Source: Andrena cerasifolii (Eukaryota; Arthropoda; Insecta; Hymenoptera; Andrenidae). Taken from it: a DNA stretch of 64,000 nucleotides. Made by a program: the position numbers and the translations under genes. The notes beneath the pieces were generated by a model. That model ran no database searches, was not told the DNA's origin, and worked only from the letters and a program-made list of their open reading frames with translations. This document shows positions 43,238-55,100 of the stretch, piece after piece. Every line of letters starts with the position of its first letter. Position 1 is the stretch's first letter. The stretch spans positions 11,681,011 to 11,745,010 of the forward strand of contig NC_135125.1 of the NCBI RefSeq assembly GCF_050908995.1, given 5' to 3'.

Positions 43238-45169
43238 GCCAGGTACCGTCTGATTGGCTGGGACAGAACGCTGCCACGGCGTTTTCACACAGTGTCCACC
43301 GCAACAACGAGCAACTGCCTTCGACCGAGGAATCAGTTCTGCCTGGGATCCTCCTTTGGAAACTCATCGATCAACGCATGGAACTGGACTGCGCCTTCGA
43401 AGACACTCAACATGGGACTCGTCTGTGCGAAGAACTTTAGCACAGGGTCTCACGCGAAGAAGGAATCACCAAGAATCCTTTCCCTGTCGAAGGAATTGAC
43501 GAGATACTTGTGGCAAGAGCAGAAGAGGTACTTTCGTAGTGGTTCGATGTTGATGGGTCAGCGAGGGAGAAAACCGCCTAGTTCGTCGTCGAAATTTGCA
43601 CCGGAGTCGTGGAACCAACAGAATCAGCAGAGCGGACCCTGTAGACAGCCCTACGAGCGACAGAAGCCCTGTCTGCCTCTCGAGAAGTGTATCCCACCCA
43701 GCCCACCTTGCTGTCGCAAACGGCCTAAAAACCCGAAGTGCCCCAGCCTACCGCAACCCTGTCCACCACCTTGCCCAACTCCGTGCCCCAAGCCACCAGA
43801 GAAACCTCCACCACCGAAGATATGCTACCGAAAATGTCCTCCGCCTCCGAAACTGCCGAAACTCCCCAAGTGCCCGAAGATCCCAGCACCACCGCCGCCT
43901 CCACGACTGCCTAGGATACCCAGGCCACCCAGGTGTCCTGCACCTTGTCCACCACCTCCTGCGCCACCTCCACCCCAGTGTCCAAGACCTCCGAAGTGTC
44001 CGGAATGCCCGCCGCAACGAGAATGCCCGCCTCCGCCACCCTGTGAACCATGTCCCTGTCCACTTCCGTGTCCACCACCCTACTGCCCACCTCCGTCACC
44101 CTGCCCACCCTGTCCGCCACCGATTCCGTGCCCCAGGCCGCTGCCTTGCCCACCACCACCTCCGCCGAGGGTCTGTCCGCCTTGCCCACCATGTCCAGAA
44201 TATCCACCTCCGCCACCCTGTCCACCGCCGCCTCCTTGCTGCCCCTGTCCGTGTCCCAAACCACCTCCACCTTGCCCGTGCCCGAAAGTTTGTCCACCTT
44301 GCAAACAACCCCAGCCAACCTGCCCTCCGGATGTCCCATCTTGTCCTCCTTGCGGAAAAGGAGACAAGAGCAGAAAGATGTCCACGTATCAAGCACCACC
44401 TCGGTTTCTCTCGTTCAGGAACGATCGTCTCGGAAAACTGCACGTTTCTGGTGTGTCGAAGAGCATGTCTAGCAAGTCTTGCAAATCTGGCAACTGTGGC
44501 AAATCTGCCAAGCATTCCAAGTCCAGCAAAGAAGCCAATTGCAAGGCCTTAGGGGACATATGCCAAGACCTTAAGAAGGAAGGTTCCTGCGTGAAGACCT
44601 GCGAAAGAGAACCCGAGTGCACCGCGAAGAAAACCAAGTGCCAGGACGAGCCCAGAAAGGATATGAAAAAGAAGAAGAAGAAGCAGGTCGTATGCCCGGA
44701 GAGGTGTATCCCAAGAGGAAAATGCGACCACATCGTGACCGTTGCTCCACCGAAGATGCAGTACGCTCCGGTTAAGTGCCCTACCCCGAAGTTCGTCGTA
44801 CCCAAACCCTGCCCAGATGTGCCCCAATCGAAAATGGACGAAGAGTGTATGCAGCATCGAGCCTGGGCCAAGGCCAAGAAGGAAATCTGTGTGCCGCCAC
44901 CTTTGCCGAAACCACCCACCGATCCCGTGATCCTCTGTCCCTGTCCACCCCCTCCGAAGATGCATCCCGGTCCCTGTCCCTGTTACGACATGAAGAAAGA
45001 ACCAGCGAACACGCAGCACATCACGATGCCCCCGTGCCCCGAGAAGGAGAAGTACGTCTGCTGCAAGGCCCCGATGTCCTGCCCCATGGAGAAGCTGGTT
45101 TGCAAGAAAGAGAAACGCTGCGATGCCAAAATCAAAAGGAGGGAGAAGAAGAAGAAACGGGAAATGTAA
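43238..45169 (+). CDS. Large Pro/Cys-rich protein, likely mitochondrial or sperm structural
   Basis: The frame is open from the strong acceptor ctctgttgtctgcgtcgtag|GCC at 43238 to TAA at 45167. The first in-frame ATG is 43412, giving 585 residues; an upstream exon could supply an earlier start, since the segment RTLPRRFHTVSTATTS is presequence-like. From ATG 43412 the protein starts MGLVCAKNFSTGSHAKKESP, also presequence-like. About 43640-44355 codes some 240 residues made mostly of Pro and Cys (PPCP, CPPC, PKCP, PPPPP words). Then follow a Ser/Lys/Cys stretch (SCKSGNCGKSAKHSKSSKE), a Lys run (KKKKKK near 44670), CPERCIPRGKC, a second PPPP/CPCP part, and a basic tail ending KRREKKKKREM. This recalls male-specific Cys/Pro-rich sperm proteins of insects. 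No enzyme domain is seen. Confidence 0.78.
   Translation, partial: ARYRLIGWDRTLPRRFHTVSTATTSNCLRPRNQFCLGSSFGNSSINAWNWTAPSKTLNMGLVCAKNFSTGSHAKKESPRILSLSKELTRYLWQEQKRYFRSGSMLMGQRGRKPPSSSSKFAPESWNQQNQQSGPCRQPYERQKPCLPLEKCIPPSPPCCRKRPKNPKCPSLPQPCPPPCPTPCPKPPEKPPPPKICYRKCPPPPKLPKLPKCPKIPAPPPPPRLPRIPRPPRCPAPCPPPPAPPPPQCPRPPKCPECPPQRECPPPPPCEPCPCPLPCPPPYCPPPSPCPPCPPPIPCPRPLPCPPPPPPRVCPPCPPCPEYPPPPPCPPPPPCCPCPCPKPPPPCPCPKVCPPCKQPQPTCPPDVPSCPPCGKGDKSRKMSTYQAPPRFLSFRNDRLGKLHVSGVSKSMSSKSCKSGNCGKSAKHSKSSKEANCKALGDICQDLKKEGSCVKTCEREPECTAKKTKCQDEPRKDMKKKKKKQVVCPERCIPRGKCDHIVTVAPPKMQYAPVKCPTPKFVVPKPCPDVPQSKMDEECMQHRAWAKAKKEICVPPPLPKPPTDPVILCPCPPPPKMHPGPCPCYDMKKEPANTQHITMPPCPEKEKYVCCKAPMSCPMEKLVCKKEKRCDAKIKRREKKKKREM
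43650..44350 (+). repeat. Low-complexity Pro/Cys-coding tract
   Basis: The DNA is built of tgtccacc, ccgccacc, ccacctcc words and the same words recur irregularly. This leaves long open frames on the other five readings, which are shadows. Length variation is likely. Confidence 0.8.
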
Positions 45170-48100
45170 ATGTAAGGCTTTTTTCCGTTTCAAACTATCC
45201 TTTATCTCCTCCAATCAGAATTCAGGACCTTGCAGCAAGAGTGGTGCAGCTCTATTTTTTATAGTTTTTGAGTTATGACAGTAATGGTAAAAAAAAAATT
45301 CTACATCGTTTTGGTGGACGTTTCATGTGATAAAAAATGAGTGATTTATTGCAAATCTGGAATCTGCACCCATTACTATTTCGCGCAATACGAATGCTCC
45401 AGATTTGAAAAATTTGCTAGAAATAGAAATAGAAACTTACCAACTCAAATATACTTAGGATATTAAAAGTGCAACTACACTCCATTTATAAACATATAAT
45501 AATGTTTAAATTTATAATTGACATTTCTTTGCCTAATGATCATTCACTGGTATGCGGTCAATTACCGGTTGGTTTACCCTATATATATTTTAATTAGTAT
45601 TCTCTTTTTAATTGAGAAAGCAATCTCCTTAATTCCAAGTGAATCGCAGGCGAAGTACTAACACGTATGGTTTTACAATTTTTTCAGGAAAGTTGCAACG
45701 AGCGATGGCCTCGCAAAATGTACAATAGAGCAGAGAGGGTCGCAGTTCCTTTCGAAGTCTATCAGATAATGATATACAGTTTCCTGGATCGATGATCGTG
45801 AATGATATCCGGCCGACTCCTTCGCCTGCTCCCGGTTCGCGGATCGACCGAGAAACCGTCAAAATTCATCACTTGATCCTCACCATGGACCGCTCGGAGG
45901 GTCCGAAGAACGCGAGGCGCACAGCGGATGGGCCGACTGCTAGTGCGCGTCCTCTGTCGCGTGTCTGAGATCGCGCTTTCGTCTTAAATTCGTTCTCTGT
46001 CGCGTCGAGTCTGATATCGCGTATCGGACCGGCAATCGCGGCGAAGATGAAAAAAGCCTTCGAATGTGGTAGAAGTCAGAAAATTCAGCGCATCACTTTC
46101 TTTGAGACGACGAAGGCCCGTTCGTCAGGCGCGCGACACTCGACGCACGCTCTATTAATTTTTCTAAGTGAATTCCAAGTCTAAATTCGAATAGACTTCG
46201 CGGTGGTCCGCGCGACCGATAACTTTCGACGCCTCTCTGCGAGAAACTCACGGGGAATCGAACAGGAGGGGACGAAGCAACGATGGTGGGCTCGGGAAAA
46301 CGCAAAAGCAACCGGAAAATTCGTTCTCACCGCTGCCCTACATGAAACTTCTCGACGTGTACCATTCGCAAGGCGATCATTTTCACCCCCGAAACGATAA
46401 AGGCAGTGTCGGAAAATTTGTAAAGTATCTCGCGAATAAATACCAATGTTCAGAAACACAAGTGTATGAGAGTAGTTGCATTATGCGCCGATTCGACTAA
46501 CGTTCCCAGCCATCGCTAGAAACCGCGGTATCTGGATGGAATTCCAGAAGCGAAAGAGAACGGCGGACCGGTGGTCGTAAACAGGAAATCGATCTTCCCT
46601 GGCGGAGATCGGTTGCACCGTTTCGTTCGATCTCGTATCTGTCGTTGGAGCTTGGGTTAATAATTGCATCGTGCCCTGCGTTTCGCGTGCGAGCACCACC
46701 CCGGTAGCGATGGAATCGAACGCGAGCCGATAGGCAGTGTCTCCCGGCGAGGAATTCCGAAGGTCCGTCGCTCGATCGATTACCAAAGCGAACAAAGAAG
46801 CTGTACCGAAAATTCTCTTTGTCGCGGGCGCGCGACCCGGAAACTATAAATTCGGAAGTGGATTCAACGAATTTGCGGCTGTCCGATCGCGTGGTCTCTG
46901 GCCTGAGTAATAGGAGCGCGCGGAAGGAGAAATCGCTATCAAAGGCGCTTCGTTACAATAATATCGACATTTATATACGAGCCAGCTCCGGCCGGAGGAA
47001 ACAGCGAGGGGTTAGGGGTGAAGTGGGGCAGGGAGGGGGGCAGGACGAGGGTTCTTATCATTTTATTATTGGGGTGAGCAGCCCTCCGTTCCAAGAACGA
47101 CGCTTTACTTTTACCTTCCATTGTCTGTCCCCTCCCGTAAAGGCTTAAGGGCCGTTTCCAAACGCTCGATTCGATTATCCTCGACGGATTTCACTTTTTC
47201 CTCCATTCGCGACGCTTCGTTACTTCGTTACTCTCCTTGCACGGGCCGCGGGAACGTCTAATCGAGGTATACCGATTCCCCCCCGAAACGTAGGTGTACA
47301 TTGGCGCGGCCAATTTCTTTCGAACTTCGAGTACACGTGCCATTAGCCGAAAGCTAGAGTTAAAGAGATGCGAGACCGTGGAAGAATCAGCAGAAGGCCG
47401 CGTTCGGGTTAACCCCAACGGTGACGGATCCACCGCTGAGGTCTGGTTTTATCGGTGTCTGTACCGCGGCAGATATCGCGAGCATTATCACGGGCGTTCA
47501 CCGTGATTGGTCGGATCCGAGGGTATCCTCTCTTTTTCCTCCCTTTCGTTCGACCAATAAGTGACGTTTCCATTGGAGAAAGGGTCCGAAGGAAGGGAGC
47601 GGGCGAAGCGACGACGGGGGAGAGCGAGCCGAGGACTGCGAGCGGAGGATGAGAGGCAGCGAGTAGAGGAACGGGCGGGAGGGTTGGTCGCGGGGGTGAA
47701 AGCTGCGAGGGCAGAAAACTCCCCGCGTGGAAGAGAGTCGAACGGGTCGAGGCTGCGGATGGAAACGAGCGGGATGGATAAACTTCGAAGCGACTGTCCC
47801 CGAGGCTGATGCATAATTCAGGAATCGTCACCGGCGAGGATATTGCCAATTTGGCGTCGATGAAAATACGATCGGATTTGTCGGCTACCCCAGAATGGCT
47901 CGTCCGACGTACATCCAGTGAATTTAACACCTTCGCCCGACGTGCCGCCAGCGTACCGTGCGAAATTGCATCGGAGCCAATCGCCGGATCGCTCTGCGAT
48001 CGCCTCTCTAATATCCTCCTTGCTTTCGCGCCGTTCCACGGTTAATGCCTCCCGGTCCACCCGCTTATCTAACCCTGCGCACGGTCTTCCTCCACGGCAC

Positions 48101-48572
48101 ACCTTCCACCCCACGAAATTTACCAACCGCCAACGAGAAAAGAAGCCCCCGCTAGGACAGAGTAGTCGAGGAAAGTGTTGGGAATCAGATAGAAACTGCT
48201 TCCATTGAACGCGCCAACTTTTAATGGATAAAAAAGCGACAGCTCACGTGCACCAACCCGAACAGTTTAATCGGCTTTGGAATTCTTACTCCGACAAATT
48301 CCCCGGAATCCTTTCATCGACGTTAGATCAGCCCCTTTACGCGCATTATACCTCCATTAGAAGCGTGTACGGCCGTTCGTAATTCTTTTTTCTGCAACGG
48401 GGATTTCCATTTTCGAGGAACGACGCCTTCCAGGCTTGATGCTGATCGATGGAAGATTATCGGTTTTTCATGCTTTCTACGTGAAAATTTCTCGAGGGTG
48501 TGTCGCGCGTCGTGGGGGGGGGCGATCGTGGTGCGTTGGTCGATTTTCCACGGATACGGGGACGCCGTCGTA
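45170..48572. other. Region after the cluster, no supported gene
   Basis: 45170-45640 is AT-rich with a small inverted pair, caaatctgga and tccagatttg. The rest is CpG-rich with open frames in every reading and no splice-supported exon. A run of ten G lies near 48517, just before the pogo-like element. Confidence 0.5.
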
Positions 48573-49149
48573 CAGTGCGGCATAGATGGACAAAAATACA
48601 AAATCGAAGTATTCATATGTATAACAGTATAAGATCTTATTGATTTTTTATACAATGTTTTTTACTATACTTATTTATTTATTATTACGAGTAATAATAG
48701 CTCATTTTGCAGAATTTATGGGTCAAAATGGAAAATCAACTAGTTATGCGCATGATTAATTATTTTTTGGCATTTGCTTTACACCTATTGTAGGGGGTGA
48801 TTGAAATTTGAGGATGAATATAGGTTTTTCGAGAAGACGCGTGAATGAGGAGTACGATAGAGGTGTGAAAGACGAGTGTTTAGGTTTATGAAAAGCTACT
48901 TCAAAAAAGCAAGATGAAGATCTTACAGAAATTAGAGAATACCTTGCAGCTGAGCAAGACGGATCAAGCGATTCAATAAATTTCGTTGACTTGCAAATCA
49001 GCTTAAGCGAATTGGAAAGTAGTGAATAATTTAAAAAAATTGTCAAATTTTTAGTTACTAATTTTATCTTCCGTAAATATATTCCAATATTTTGACATTT
49101 ATAACGGAATTTAGATTTTTGTCCAAAATTCTATCATTCTGCCGCACTG
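48573..49149 (+). mobile_element. pogo/Tigger-like element, decayed
   Basis: The left end is CAGTGCGGCATAGATGGACAAAAAT read in two parts (CAGTGCGGCA, GGACAAAAAT). The right end, on the minus strand, carries CAGTGCGGCAGAATGATAGA and then ttttggacaaaaat. The left flank is TA (48571-48572); the right flank is tg, a mutated TA. CAG-starting ends and a TA target fit the pogo branch of Tc1/mariner. The element is 577 bp and AT-rich, with a decayed coding tail inside. Confidence 0.62.
48910..49029 (+). pseudogene. Possible transposase C-terminal tail in the pogo-like element
   Basis: A 39-codon frame ending in TAA codes QDEDLTEIREYLAAEQDGSS and DSINFVDLQISLSELESSE. Acidic, Ser-rich tails of this sort end many pogo/Tigger transposases. 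The region before it is broken by stops in all frames, so the catalytic part is lost. The call rests on position inside the element more than on sequence. Confidence 0.4.
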
Positions 49150-52100
49150 TGCGTCGGGTCGTCGGACCGCCATGCAATATTTATGACGAAAGCTTCGGGG
49201 TACGGGGCACGATGAAAGGAATACACTCGGAACCGATTCAATTTGTCAGCGCGCCGTTAATTATGTTATTATGCGATCCTCTTAGATCCTGGAAGCGCCC
49301 GTGTCATCAATAACCCATAAATACTTGTCGAGGATCGCTGCCCTCTATGGCGAACCCATCGAGGGAGCGCAGCTTTCCGAGGATTAGAGGGCGATTATGA
49401 TTTTTTCCATGGAAACAGGCACACCGGCGACGAAACAAAAAATTCACAAAGCTAAACTCACCCTAACGGCTCGAAGCATTAAATAAGCGATTCTGAGGAT
49501 CGACGAGGGCGTTCGATCGATACGGTTGAAACTTGGGACTGAATGATCCATGCCTGCTTTACCAACGTGATTCGAGACACTCGATACACTTTCCTATTAA
49601 AATTCTGTCTGCTATCGTTATAAAAGTGCGGTACCTATCGCTATCTATTTATCCAGACAAAAAGGGAATATCGTTCGGCTGGTAAATCGGCATTTACCGA
49701 TAGATCCTCGGATCGCCGTGGATCTCTCTGGTCGCGTTTCCCGCGGCTGAAGTCGAGAGAACCGAGCGATCGAAAGGGACGACGAGCTGGAAAAAGCGCG
49801 ATCGCAAATTTATTCGTCGGAGCAGAGTGAGGGCTCGGTGACTTGGCCAGCGGGCACGAGGAGGCGGGAAGAGTCCGAGATTTATGGGGCCGGATGCGCA
49901 AATACGGTGGAACTTCCTTGTATCCGGTTTGGCGAAAACTTTCCTCGGTGTACGCCTGCCGCGCTTTCCCTTTTTTTTCCCTCTCTCCCCCACGCGCACC
50001 GACCACATTTTTACCCCTGTCGCCGGAATTTCCATCAGGGTCAGCAAAAACTTCGGTAACGGGTAAACGTTGCGACTGGTCCATCAACAAGGCGCTCCGA
50101 TCGTGTGCCGATTAAAAAATACTCCCGCTGCCTTGAGAGTACGAACGTTCGTCGAGGGCAAAGATCAAGCAACCCTTTTGCCGTCCCGCTTAAGGAGACT
50201 GGAGGGCGAATCAGCGACTTTTATAACGCGATTTGAAACGCCGCTGCTTTCTGCTTTTGTGGAAATAATCAAGCACTTCCAGGCTCTCCCAGGCGATGCG
50301 CCGGAGTTCCCGGATCGTGCAAGTTCTTCCTGGCGTCCGGTTTACACGGGAGACCTACGGCAGGGGAGTTTCCAGGCGGGGAAAAGCGGCGCGATCGGAC
50401 GGGAGGTTAAATTAGATTTCGTACTTCCGGGACGCTACAAGAACCTTAAAAGAGGAGGTAAGCGCGGACAAACGTCCTCCTCCGCCGGGTGGTTCGATAT
50501 TCCTGCTTCCCTTCAACCCCTCGACTCGTGTCTAACCATTCCACCGCCGAGGAGAGGCTCTTTTAACCGTACCTTTAACTTCTTCTGACGCTCACTCGCC
50601 GGCGGATCCGCCAAATGGGTAAGTGGCCCTGGTTTGTTGCAATTCTCTCTTAAATCGCGATGAAACGTAAGAGGAGCGATATAGAAAGAAGAATTGAAAG
50701 ATTCAATATTCGATTCACGGTATCGAGAAACATCTCGACCGACGATATCGGTCAGAGTATCGAGTGACCTTTCTCGCGAGCGTATTACCCCCGGTGGAGG
50801 ACTCCTCTTCAAGGTAGCACTCGACTCGAAAGCCAACTCCACTCGACGAATCGAGGGGATCGCACCCTCGAAACGTAGCCGATGCGAGTGTCGATTTCTC
50901 GTCGCTTCGTGGGATCGGCGTTTCGATCGTTCACTTCGCAGCCAGCGCGAAGAAAGGGTGCGCTCGCCAAGAAAATCCTGAGGACTCGATTTCCGAAACA
51001 CTGGACGCGCTATTGTGCTGCTGAGCGGAGAGAGAGAGAGAGAGAGAGGGAGAGAAGGGACTTCTCGAGCGAGACTGTGAACGTGCGACCCGAAACCCCC
51101 CGGGTTGGCGCAGCTTTCTTCGTCCAGCACGAGGGTCGGCGTGGTTGACAAGCGAAATGGAAACGAGTGGCACTGGCCGCCGCAAAAACGCGCAAGTGTA
51201 GCGCAAATATTCGTTTGCTCGCCCAAGGGTTCTAGCGAACGAGTAGTCTCGACATCCTTCTCCACGAACTTGGAGCTTCGAGTCGAGAAAAGTCTGTACG
51301 GTCGCGTATCCAGGTAACAGTCGTACTTGAAATACAGCCACTCAGCTTGATCGTATATCCGGCCGCGATGCAATTTTCCCAGCAACCCCTATCATTTGCT
51401 CCGCCACACCGTGCACCGCGAGCCAATCTAGCCCCCTTAAGCTTATCCGTCCGGCCGATTACGTCAACGGGCGAAAAGCTGCTCGGAAAATGAGACTCTG
51501 ATAATCGATGGGCCGCTTCATTGGCTCGCTTTTAACCCCTTGATATTTAACCCCGTAATTAGCGCGGTGTCACTAATCCCCGGGTGTCCTGTAGTCGCGC
51601 AGCGAACCGGTGTGTTCGGCGGCCAGAGGCACACCGACAGGCCGCGACGGACGTGTGAGAAAGAGATTCGAGGGGGTGGAGACGCGTTATGAGAGACCGA
51701 ACAGGTTCCTCGGAGCCTCTCTCCAGCAACCCCTCCGCTGGGGGTTTCCGCAGTACCGTGATTTTCTGATTAGCAGCGGGTCGACTGGCTGCGGTTAACC
51801 GTTGTTAGGTTGCCGCTCGATTGGTATGCATGGGCTGGGATTCGTGCCCACGGTACAGCCCCTCAACCCGACTATAACCTTCTCTCTCTCCTACGCCATC
51901 GACCACCACCATCGTCATCCGCTGCCTCGCTGGATGTCGAGCACCCGAGCTTTCCTCGTGGACCCATGGACGGTTTTTAGTCGTTTGGTAGAGCCAATTC
52001 GTCGACGTATCGATGGCGAAAATAATTACAGTGGAAAGCTGACGTGTCGCGTGGCCCGATAGGAGTTACGGTCGCGTCGAATCCTCGGTGACAAGTCGCG

Positions 52101-55100
52101 GCCATTTTTCAGCGGTTGACTCCGCTTTGACACCGCGCCACTCGTCGACCCTTGCCGTGTAACACGCGTTACAAGAGGGAGTCAGGGGTTTACGTAACGA
52201 CTACCCGGCCGATGCACACCCTGTATCGAGCCGTCGGTGGGACGAGGCGCGACGAGAAGCGACGGGGGACAGGGGACAGAAAGAGAAGACACGTCGCGAT
52301 AGCTCGTATGAATACGTAGGTAGGAAGCAAGTGGAGGGGCTGGACGAGATTGGGGGGTTACAATTTCCCATGGATAATGGCGCTTTGATTACCCCGTGAC
52401 GCCGTGCGTCCTGTCAAGTGGCACGCTACCCATAAATGGCCAGCGCGGAAAAAAGGCCGAGGAGCGGAGAGGGCCTGTGCACAGTGTACACGGGGTGTTC
52501 TCTGCTCGAGCCTCGCCCCGCGCTGCTGCGTCTACGTGCAGCCGAAGATACGTGGAGGAAAAGGCGGAGGAGGAATAAAAAATTAACTGGCGACGCATTA
52601 GCATATATTGCATCGCATCGTACGCGATCGTTAGGCACATGCGACCGCGGTGTTCCATTGCGTACGATTGCTTCTGTCCACGCGCCTTATTCTACCCGCT
52701 CATGCGACTTCGAGGAACTCGCGTATCGTAAACGCGCGATTTCCCGCGGAACAGTAAAGATCCTCCCGTTAGATACCGTGATTTCTTCCCTAGTTTCTAC
52801 GTTCCCGCTGCGCTCGTCGATGGATTCTGGTCCCCGGGTACGTGGCCATACTCTCGTGGCCCACACTCGGCCGTTAAATACACTATCGAGAAAGATTTTC
52901 ATTCCGCGGAGCTCGAGTGGCCCTGCTCGCTCGCTCGACAGCCCTCGAACATGCAACTGGTAGCGAGCGATTTGCTGGCGCAACTCGAGTGCGCCTTTTG
53001 TCCAAGGGAGCCAGCAGTTTGCGAGGCAGCGACGAGGAGCGAAACGACAATGAGACCGCCGCTTGGAAGTTTCTCCGTGGCTGCAACGCCGGAGTCTCAT
53101 TGTGGCCTATGAGAACGCGGAGCTCCGTCAAATTCGATTAAATGCTACACGGCCACCGATATCGAAACTCTGAGAGCGGCATTTGTGCTCGAGAAAGTTC
53201 GCCGTACCGTTCTACCGCGTCTTCCTAAGCTTCAGATTTTCCTACGAGCAGCTTCTCCCGCGGAAACACGAGACCACGGTCGGGAATAACAGTTTTAGTA
53301 ACGGACAGACGTGGACGTGATTCCTAGCGTCGAAAGACTCGGTCGTTTCGGCCAAGCAACGAGGAAGAGTCGAGTTGCAGAGCCGCGGAGAAAATCCCTG
53401 GAACGTCCACGGAACCCTCTTCCGCGTTCCACGGTAAACTCGATCGTTTCCTATTCCGCACCAATTCGTGCGTGGATCGAGTTCACTCGCTGGCATTCCC
53501 ATTTACGTCGGCCAGCGTGTCTGCCCACAGAATTCGCGTAAAAACCATCCGCGGAATAGCTAATTGGTCCGCGAGCAAAGCCGAAGTTGTTGGCACGATG
53601 CTCCTCGATCATCAAAGATTTCTCCTAACGTGTCGGATAGTATTTCAAAGTTTCCTAGCCCCGCTCGCTCCATTGCCTGGTTACAAATCTCTAGTCCTTC
53701 CTCTATCTCGTCACCGCCACCCTCATCGCAGCCAGATCGCAGCGATTTTCGCGCAAACCTTTAACGAAGCACGATCTCCGAACGACCGAGGACCACAAAA
53801 CGCGCAACGCCGGGGCACGCGTCGTCACGTGTCGTCACGTGTCGTTGAGTACGGTCAAACCCCGATTTAGTGCGGGCCTGTCCACGTGTCCAAATGAGCA
53901 ACACTTTGAATAATACTCACGTTGCGCGCTGCGCGGCCCGGCGTCGAATCCCCACGGGCCGCCGTGTCTCTATATTCTGTAATGCATAAATCAAGGACCG
54001 GCAAATGGCATTCCTCGATCCTGTATTACCGCAACACCTCGCCGGTCCCCGTCGAATATTGGTTGCACGGCTGAATAGGATTGGACGCGATCACGTTTGC
54101 CGCCGACAAGTCGGCACCGTCCACTCGTCACTCGATTGCAAAGTACAGTTCAAAACGTAATGATTCCACGCAGTCCGCAATCTTGCGCGCGCGAGTGCAA
54201 CCTCGCCGCGAGGGGATGCTTGTCAGACTGGTCGTTTCACCTCGTACGAGCTGGAAACGCGGTGCATAGAAGAGTGAATATTCGGATTTCGAAGTTGTCC
54301 ACGTGAATCGTCAGAATCGACACTTTTGCCCGCTGTCTGGCGACGTTGCCCATTGTTCCTGCATCCCGAATGTACAGGGTGTCTTTTATTGTGCGTCGTC
54401 CAAAGAATATTATCCCGTGAGTTCCTCCTCTGACAGCGAACGGGTTTTAAAACACAGCCGCAAGGCAATTACCTTGGGTTTACAAACTACGTACCTACTG
54501 TATTACACGTACCTATAAAAGTAGCGTCCACAGTACTCAGCTTGGGGCCTATTTCGTTCTTTCCTCTCTCTGGGTCTGTCCCTGAGAGGAAACTCTCGAG
54601 TCTTCTAAACAATAAAGAGATCTCCAGGGAGCGAAAGCTCAAACCAATCGATTCCACAGCCACTGAGACAACAGACGGATCCGTAAGCGCGGCGACATTC
54701 TCTGTCGGAGGGAATGGATGCGCGTAAAGCAGCTGGGGGCGCAGGGTGGCCCGGGGGAGGTGCAGGAGGAACGCAAAGAGACGAGGAGAGCAACGAGCAA
54801 AGGGTGTACAGTAGTCAAGTAGCAACGTTGCCATTCGACCGTGGAGTGTTAACTGCCAGACGGTTTACGAGGCGATTCGAGGCTCTTATCCGTTAAGTGC
54901 GAACACGATGACACGAGGAGGACGCGCAGGGTACAAAGCAGCCCCGAGGGGTTCGCGATGCAGGGCGTTAATTTTAAAAACGCCCTAAAACCAACGACAT
55001 CGGATCCCCCGCGCAGACAGAAAACGAAAAATCCTCGAGTCGAGCACCGTAAAAGCACCCCTTGCTCTTGTTCGTGCACGCTCCGACGTCTACGTCTCTT

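Noticed and set aside
43596..44552. 318-codon plus-strand frame inside the Pro/Cys gene, and minus-strand frames at 43911-44515
   Set aside because: Shift readings of the ccacct/tgtcca repeats. The frame used carries Cys/Pro composition like its neighbours and runs far beyond the repeat on both sides.
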